Shown here in pieces: positions 6,118-9,957 of a stretch of DNA of 9,957 nucleotides (its first letter is position 1; each line of letters starts with the position of its first letter). Source of the stretch: Pseudomonadota bacterium (GTDB taxonomy: Bacteria; Myxococcota; Myxococcia; Myxococcales; Anaeromyxobacteraceae); assembly GCA_023411405.1 (NCBI GenBank), contig JAEYOU010000423.1:1-9957 (forward strand), in the 5' to 3' direction. The notes under the pieces are model-generated. The model had not been told where the DNA came from and ran no database searches. It worked only from the letters and a program-made list of their open reading frames with translations. The translations under genes were made by a program, and so were the position numbers.

Positions 6118-6198
6118 CCGGGCGACCGGAGACCGCGGCGCCCGCCGTGTGCGCCGGTGTCCGGCACCGCACCGCCGAGCGAACCGAAGGAGCATGGG

Positions 6199-6217
6199 GT
6201 GAGACACGGTCTCTCAC
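6199..6217 (-). terminator. Short hairpin downstream of kinase 2, weak terminator candidate
   Basis: GTGAGA (6199-6204) pairs with TCTCAC (6212-6217); an alternative register pairs GAGAC (6201-6205) with GTCTC (6209-6213). It begins 28 nt after the kinase 2 stop. No T-run follows on the minus strand, so it is at best a weak or Rho-assisted terminator. Confidence 0.25.
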
Positions 6218-6245
6218 GCCGGCGCGCCGCCGCAGCGGGAGCCGC

Positions 6246-8798
6246 TCAGCTCCGGCCCGGGCTCACGGCGACCGGCTCGCGCGGCAGCTCGAGCGTGAAC
6301 GTGGCGCCGAGGTTCGGGCCGGGGCTGCTCGCGCTGATCGACCCGCCGAGCTGCTTCGCGTACACGGCGCAGGTGTGCAGCCCGAAGCCATGCCCGTCGG
6401 GCTTGGTCGTGAACCCGAACGAGAACAGCTTGTCGAGGTCCCCGGGATCGATCCCCTTGCCGCTGTCGGTGATCCGGATGCAGACGCGCTCCGCGCCGAC
6501 CGGCTCGATCACCACGCGGAGCAGGCGCCGGCCCTCCTCGGCGTCCCGCATCGCCTCCACCGCGTTCTTCACGAGGTTGACGAGCACGTGGAGGAGCTTG
6601 GACCGATCGCTGACCACCGCCTGCGACCCCTCCGCGTCGTCGACCTCGACCACGACGCCGTGGCGCTCGAGCGAGGGACCCTGGGTGTGCACCGCCGCCG
6701 CGAGGAGCGCGCGCAGGTCGAGGCGCTCGGGCAAGAGCGGGTTGTGCCCCTCGCGCGCGAGATCGTGAAGGCCGCGGATGGTGTCGCGGGCGAGCTGCAC
6801 CTTCTCGAGGAGGAGCTGCGCCTCCTCCACCATCGCCGTCCGCTCCTGGGCGAGCTGGGCGCTGGCGCGGCCGAGGTACTCGGCCAGGAGCGGCGCGCGC
6901 GCGTCCCGGGCGAAGAACCCCGGGAGGTCGTCGCGGTGCGCGGTGATGAGCTCGACGGCGCGGCACAGGCCCGCCGCGGTGGCGGCGCCTGCGGACGTGG
7001 CGATCTGCTCGGCGCAGACGCTCACGGTGTTGAGGACGTTGCCGACGTTGTGGAGGGTCCCCACGGCGAACTCGGCCATCCCGGCCTGGCGCGCCGTGTC
7101 GACGAGCTGGTGCTGCTGCTCGCGGAGCTTGGCCACGAGCCGGCTCATGCTGAACACGGTGCTGATGTAGTCCATCAGCACCTCGTAGCCGTAGCCGTTC
7201 ATGGATCCGACGTCGCACACCGCGAAGCCGATCGGCCCCTCCGGCGACTCGATGGGCAGGACGGCGTGCGCGCGCCGGCGACCGGGCGTGAACCGGCCCG
7301 GGACGAGCTGGCGCGCGGCGAACGTCGGGCGGCCCTCCAGCTCCGCGACCCCGTCGAGGTCGCGGTGGACGACGAGCGCCGCCTCGCGGAGCTCCGGATC
7401 CACGTAGCGCGCGAGGAAGAAGCTCCGGACGCCGAGCACCTCGAGCGCCGGGATCAGGTTGCGGACGAACGCGTCCTCCGGGAACGGGAACGGCTGCACG
7501 AGGCGGTGCAGCACGCGGGTCTCGTACTCGGCGCGGCCACGCCTCCGCATCTGCGCGCCCGCCGAGACCGAGGCGATCACCGGCGAGGCCGCCTCTCGCA
7601 GCGCGTCGAGGCGCGCCGCCGCCGCCGGCGCCCGCGCCGCGGTGAGCGCGATCGCCACCCGCACGACCCGGAACCACTCGGACGGATCCGGGTCCACCTC
7701 CGCGCTCCGCGCGACGAGGCTCTCGAGGACGCGCAGGAGCGCCGGGTCGCGGGCCGGCTCCGGCGTGGCGAGCGCCTCGGCGAGCTCCGCGGCCCAGGTG
7801 GGAACGCCGACGCTGGCGCCGAACCCGGGGAACGCCGCCTCGAGGTCCCGGCGCACGCCTTCCGCGAGGGGTCCGCCCTCCTCGCGGAGGATGGGGGTGG
7901 CCGCGCGCGCGCTGGAGCCGGGGCAGCCGCAGCTCCGCCGTACGACCAGCTCCGTCGGCACGAGCACGTCCGGCCCGACCGCCTCGCCGCGCGCCAGCGC
8001 CAGCGCGCGGCGCATCGCCAGCCCGACCATCTCCGCGAACGGCTGCCGCACCGTGGTGAGCGGCGGGACGGCGCTGGGTGCGTCGGCGACGTCGTCGAAC
8101 CCGCAGACGGCCACCTGGCCGGGCACGTCGACCCCCCGCCGGCGCAGCTCGTCGAGCGCCGAGAGCGCCATGAGGTCGTTGGACGCGAGCAGCGCGTCGT
8201 AGGTCGCCCGGCGGTCCGCGAGCGTCCCGATCGCGCGCGACCCGGCGTCCGGTGACCAGTCGCCGTCGACGAGGAGCGCGGGGTCGAGCGGCAGCCCGTA
8301 GCGCCCCAGGGCCGCGCGGTACGCGTCGAACCGCAGGGCGGCCTCGCGGCTGTGCGAGGGGCCGCCGACGAAGGCGACCCGGCGGCGCCCGTGGTGGCCG
8401 ACGAGGTGCGCGACCGCCAGCGAGATGCCCGCGGCGCCGTCGGCCGACACGCTCGACACGCCCGGGAGCGGCTCGGAGAGGCTCACCACCGGGATGGGCG
8501 CGAACCGCGGGACCAGCGCCGCGACGCCGTCCGGACCGGACAGGTGGCCGACCGAGGGCGTCAGCAACACCGCCGCGTCCACGGTCTCGGGCCTGACGAG
8601 ATCGAAGAGCGAGGACCGATCGAAGGTCGACTGCCGTCGCGACTCCTCGCCGAGCGCGCCGCCCAGGAAGCACAGCAGGTCGACGTCGAGCTCGGCCGCG
8701 GCCCGGGTCACGTTCTTCCAGACCATCGCCTCGTAGCCGTTGAAGACCGAGTTCAGCAGGAAACCGATGATGGGGCGGCGGCCGTCGGGGGGGCGCAT
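6246..8798 (-). CDS. Soluble sensor histidine kinase with LacI/periplasmic-binding-like sensor domain (kinase 2)
   Basis: 850 residues from ATG 8798; paralogue of kinase 1 with the same domain order. A LacI-type sensor (about 8-292) begins directly with IIGFLLNSVFNGYE and carries LLASNDLMALSALDELRRRG, VAVCGFDD, LTTVRQPFAE and the closing RRSCGC (287-292). A helical linker with VPTWAAELAEAL follows, then a GAF-like segment (about 420-545) with RSFFLARYVDP and GPIGFAVCDVGSMNGYGYE, a short coiled coil, and the box GTLHNVGNVLNTVSV with likely phosphoacceptor His583. HATPase_c shows N-box Asn745, DSGKGI (Asp778), TTKPDGHGFGLH (G2 at 802-808) and GPNLGATFTL. There is no helix-turn-helix, signal peptide, membrane helix or receiver domain. 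The GAF-like segment looks better preserved than in kinase 1. ATG 8798 leaves only six residues before the sensor core; no clear Shine-Dalgarno precedes it, but TAGACT lies 12 nt upstream, suggesting a very short leader. Divergent from dtd, and upstream of fhs on the same strand. Ligand and partner are unknown. Confidence 0.88.
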   Translation of the reverse strand: MRPPDGRRPIIGFLLNSVFNGYEAMVWKNVTRAAAELDVDLLCFLGGALGEESRRQSTFDRSSLFDLVRPETVDAAVLLTPSVGHLSGPDGVAALVPRFAPIPVVSLSEPLPGVSSVSADGAAGISLAVAHLVGHHGRRRVAFVGGPSHSREAALRFDAYRAALGRYGLPLDPALLVDGDWSPDAGSRAIGTLADRRATYDALLASNDLMALSALDELRRRGVDVPGQVAVCGFDDVADAPSAVPPLTTVRQPFAEMVGLAMRRALALARGEAVGPDVLVPTELVVRRSCGCPGSSARAATPILREEGGPLAEGVRRDLEAAFPGFGASVGVPTWAAELAEALATPEPARDPALLRVLESLVARSAEVDPDPSEWFRVVRVAIALTAARAPAAAARLDALREAASPVIASVSAGAQMRRRGRAEYETRVLHRLVQPFPFPEDAFVRNLIPALEVLGVRSFFLARYVDPELREAALVVHRDLDGVAELEGRPTFAARQLVPGRFTPGRRRAHAVLPIESPEGPIGFAVCDVGSMNGYGYEVLMDYISTVFSMSRLVAKLREQQHQLVDTARQAGMAEFAVGTLHNVGNVLNTVSVCAEQIATSAGAATAAGLCRAVELITAHRDDLPGFFARDARAPLLAEYLGRASAQLAQERTAMVEEAQLLLEKVQLARDTIRGLHDLAREGHNPLLPERLDLRALLAAAVHTQGPSLERHGVVVEVDDAEGSQAVVSDRSKLLHVLVNLVKNAVEAMRDAEEGRRLLRVVIEPVGAERVCIRITDSGKGIDPGDLDKLFSFGFTTKPDGHGFGLHTCAVYAKQLGGSISASSPGPNLGATFTLELPREPVAVSPGRS

Positions 8799-8810
8799 GC
8801 TGATGGCGAC

Positions 8811-8816
8811 AGTCTA
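8811..8816 (-). promoter_or_regulatory. Candidate -10 element of kinase 2
   Basis: Reads TAGACT on the minus strand, 12 nt before ATG 8798, predicting a leader of about 5 nt. It shares TAGAMTGTC with the kinase 1 upstream region. No convincing -35 was seen; CGTGGAT occurs upstream of both genes (486-492, and complement of 8841-8847), but at different spacings (19 versus 24 bp). Confidence 0.3.
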
Positions 8817-8852
8817 CCCGGCCCGACGCGCGGGCCTGCCATCCACGACGAG

Positions 8853-8873
8853 CCCCCGGGGCATACCCGGGGG
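8853..8873. promoter_or_regulatory. Inverted repeat in the divergent kinase 2/dtd spacer
   Basis: CCCCCGGG (8853-8860) and CCCGGGGG (8866-8873) form a perfect 8-bp inverted repeat around GCATA. A second palindrome, CCCCGCGGGG (8882-8891), follows 8 bp later. They lie in the 178-bp spacer between divergent genes, where an operator would be expected. Runs of C and G make chance palindromes likely, so the functional claim is weak. Confidence 0.3.
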
Positions 8874-8976
8874 AGCACCTTCCCCGCGGGGGTGCACGGC
8901 CGCCGGGGAGGCGCGCGTCGCTCCGGTCCGGGAACTTGGAGTTGATCCGCGCCGCCCCGCGTGCGATCCCACCGCC

Positions 8977-9426
8977 ATGAGGGCGGTGGTCCAGCGGGTG
9001 ACGCGCGCGGAGGTCCGCGTCGAGGGCAAGGCGACCGGGACCGTCGGCAAGGGCCTGCTCGTCCTCCTCGGCGTCGCGAAGGGCGACGGCCCCGACGACG
9101 CGCGCGCGATGGCCGACAAGCTCGCGGGCCTGCGCATCTTCGAGGACGCGGAGGGAAAGATGAACCTCGCGCTCGCCGACGTGGGCGGGGGCGCCCTGGT
9201 CGTCTCGCAGTTCACCCTCCTCGGCGACGCGCGCAAGGGGAACCGCCCCGGGTTCAGCGACGCCGCACCGCCCGAGGAGGCGAACGCGCTCTACGAGGCG
9301 GTGTGCGGCCACCTGCGCGGCCGCGGCCTCCCGGTCGGCACGGGCGTCTTCCGCGCCGAGATGGAGGTCGAGCTCGTGAACGACGGGCCGGTGACGATCC
9401 TCCTCGACACCCGCAAGCTCTTCTGA
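8977..9426 (+). CDS. dtd: D-aminoacyl-tRNA deacylase
   Basis: 149 residues, close to the 145 of the E. coli enzyme. It hydrolyses D-amino acids mischarged onto tRNA, and also glycine from tRNA-Ala, as a cytoplasmic homodimer. It opens with the family's MRAVVQRVTRAEV; the active-site SQFTL motif is at 77-81, KGNRPGF at 87-93, and the Gly-cisPro motif is present as NDGPVT (135-140). The family's conserved GxF.A.M.V.LVNDGPVT strand reads GVFRAEMEVELVNDGPVT. ATG 8977 places the conserved N-terminus exactly at the start, although the same frame stays open upstream to 8740. No clear Shine-Dalgarno is visible next to it. It leads a + strand set: the HIT gene starts 21 nt after its stop. Confidence 0.96.
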   Translation: MRAVVQRVTRAEVRVEGKATGTVGKGLLVLLGVAKGDGPDDARAMADKLAGLRIFEDAEGKMNLALADVGGGALVVSQFTLLGDARKGNRPGFSDAAPPEEANALYEAVCGHLRGRGLPVGTGVFRAEMEVELVNDGPVTILLDTRKLF

Positions 9427-9447
9427 CCCGATCCACCCGAGGTGAAC

Positions 9448-9792
9448 ATGTCCGACTGCCTGTTCTGCAAGCTCGTCGCCGGCCAGCTCCCGGCCCGGAT
9501 CGTCCACCAGGACGACGACACCGTCGCCTTCGAGGACATCAACCCGCAGGCGCCGACGCACCTGCTCGTCGTCCCGAAGAGGCACATCCCGACCCTCAAC
9601 GAGCTCTCCCCCGCGGACGACGCCATCGCGGGCAAGCTCCTCCGGGTCGCGGCGGGGCTCGCCGCCGAGCGCGGGATCGCCGTCGAGGGCTGGCGCGCGG
9701 TGTTCAACACGAACCGCGGCGCGGGGCAGACCGTGTTCCACATCCACCTGCACCTGCTGGGCGGCCGGGCGATGACCTGGCCGCCGGGGTAG
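9448..9792 (+). CDS. HIT-family hydrolase, HinT-like (purine nucleoside phosphoramidase)
   Basis: 114 residues. HinT-type HIT proteins hydrolyse adenosine 5'-phosphoramidates and aminoacyl-adenylate-like substrates in the cytoplasm. Visible motifs: the N-terminal CxxC (Cys4, Cys7, in CLFCKLVAGQLPA), DDDTVAFEDINPQAPTHLLVVPKRHI typical of this branch, and the catalytic histidine triad HIHLHLLGG with His98, His100 and His102. ATG 9448 is preceded by GAGG (9439-9442) at 5-nt spacing; a GTG at 9442 in the same frame overlaps that ribosome site and is less likely. It lies 21 nt after dtd, and the next gene begins 4 nt after its stop, so the three probably form one operon. A link between D-aminoacyl-tRNA clearance and aminoacyl-nucleotide hydrolysis is attractive but inferred only from adjacency. 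Confidence 0.95.
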   Translation: MSDCLFCKLVAGQLPARIVHQDDDTVAFEDINPQAPTHLLVVPKRHIPTLNELSPADDAIAGKLLRVAAGLAAERGIAVEGWRAVFNTNRGAGQTVFHIHLHLLGGRAMTWPPG

Positions 9793-9796
9793 CGGC

Positions 9797-9957
9797 GTGC
9801 GAGGGGATCGGCCGCGCCGCAGCGCGCTCTACGTCCCTGGTTCGAACGCGCGCGCCCTCGAGAAGGCGCGCGCCCTCCCCGCCGACGCCGTGATCCTCGA
9901 CCTCGAGGACGCCGTGGCGCCGGCGGCGAAGGAGACCGCGCGGACCCAGGCCCTCGC
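9797..9957 (+). CDS. HpcH/HpaI aldolase/citrate lyase (CitE-like) family protein, N-terminal fragment
   Basis: The first 53 codons are present; the gene runs off the window. From GTG 9797 it reads RRSALYVPGSNARALEKA (7-24), then PADAVILDLEDAVAP (28-42) and a Lys/Glu helix. This is the typical opening of CitE-type CoA-ester lyases, where the LYVPG strand and LDLEDAV segment form the start of the TIM barrel; metal-binding residues further on are not visible. The start is supported by GGGG (9786-9789) 7 nt upstream. The gene begins 4 nt after the HIT stop, implying translational coupling. Which CoA ester is cleaved (citryl, malyl, methylmalyl or another) cannot be decided from this fragment. Confidence 0.88.
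   Translation, partial: MRGDRPRRSALYVPGSNARALEKARALPADAVILDLEDAVAPAAKETARTQAL

Noticed and set aside
3614..6202. An 862-codon open frame on the plus strand opposite fhs
   Set aside because: It is antisense to fhs, has low-complexity composition and shows no family motif; fhs carries diagnostic signatures on the other strand.
6056..6217. N-terminal extension of fhs to 6217
   Set aside because: It would place a strong Shine-Dalgarno and a promoter-like pair inside the coding region; the 554-residue form already matches the family length.
8740..8976. N-terminal extension of dtd to ATG 8740
   Set aside because: It would run antisense into the kinase 2 start and add 79 residues ahead of the universally conserved MRAVVQRVTRA opening.
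6214..9753. A 1179-codon open frame on the minus strand spanning kinase 2 and dtd/HIT
   Set aside because: It overlaps three genes with clear family motifs, and its product is dominated by Arg/Ala/Pro/Gly, as expected for a shadow frame in very GC-rich DNA.

Overview
The window is very GC-rich (roughly 70% or more by eye), with strong G/C third-position bias and long shadow ORFs on every strand. Gene content and style suggest a deltaproteobacterium/myxobacterium of the Anaeromyxobacter type. That is an inference from the look of the proteins and intergenic repeats; no marker here proves it.

Layout, left to right: the 3' end of metK (+); a repeat-bearing spacer (216-515); a large soluble sensor histidine kinase with a LacI-type ligand-binding domain (kinase 1, +, 516-3128); a 511-bp repeat- and hairpin-rich spacer between convergent genes (3129-3639); a small exported protein of unknown function (-, 3640-4347); fhs, formate-tetrahydrofolate ligase (-, 4391-6055); a second sensor kinase of the same architecture (kinase 2, -, 6246-8798); then, divergently, a compact + strand set: dtd (D-aminoacyl-tRNA deacylase), a HinT-like HIT hydrolase, and the 5' end of a CitE-like HpcH/HpaI lyase running off the window.

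The most interesting content is the pair of paralogous kinases. Each joins a LacI/periplasmic-binding-protein-like sensor without its DNA-binding head, a helical linker, a GAF-like segment, an unusual phosphoacceptor box (LHNVGN) and a complete HATPase domain. Neither shows a signal peptide, a membrane segment or a receiver domain, and no response regulator lies nearby. They look like cytoplasmic small-molecule sensors signalling to partners encoded elsewhere. Kinase 2, fhs and the exported protein are co-oriented, but fhs has its own plausible promoter, so any link to one-carbon metabolism is weak.

The non-coding DNA carries a REP-like element twice, once on each side of kinase 1. Both copies keep the same 11-nt loop, while the stems differ in sequence but stay perfectly paired. 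The downstream spacer also holds a 77-bp nested inverted repeat and a heptamer tandem repeat. No tRNA, rRNA, CRISPR array, transposase or phage gene was recognised.
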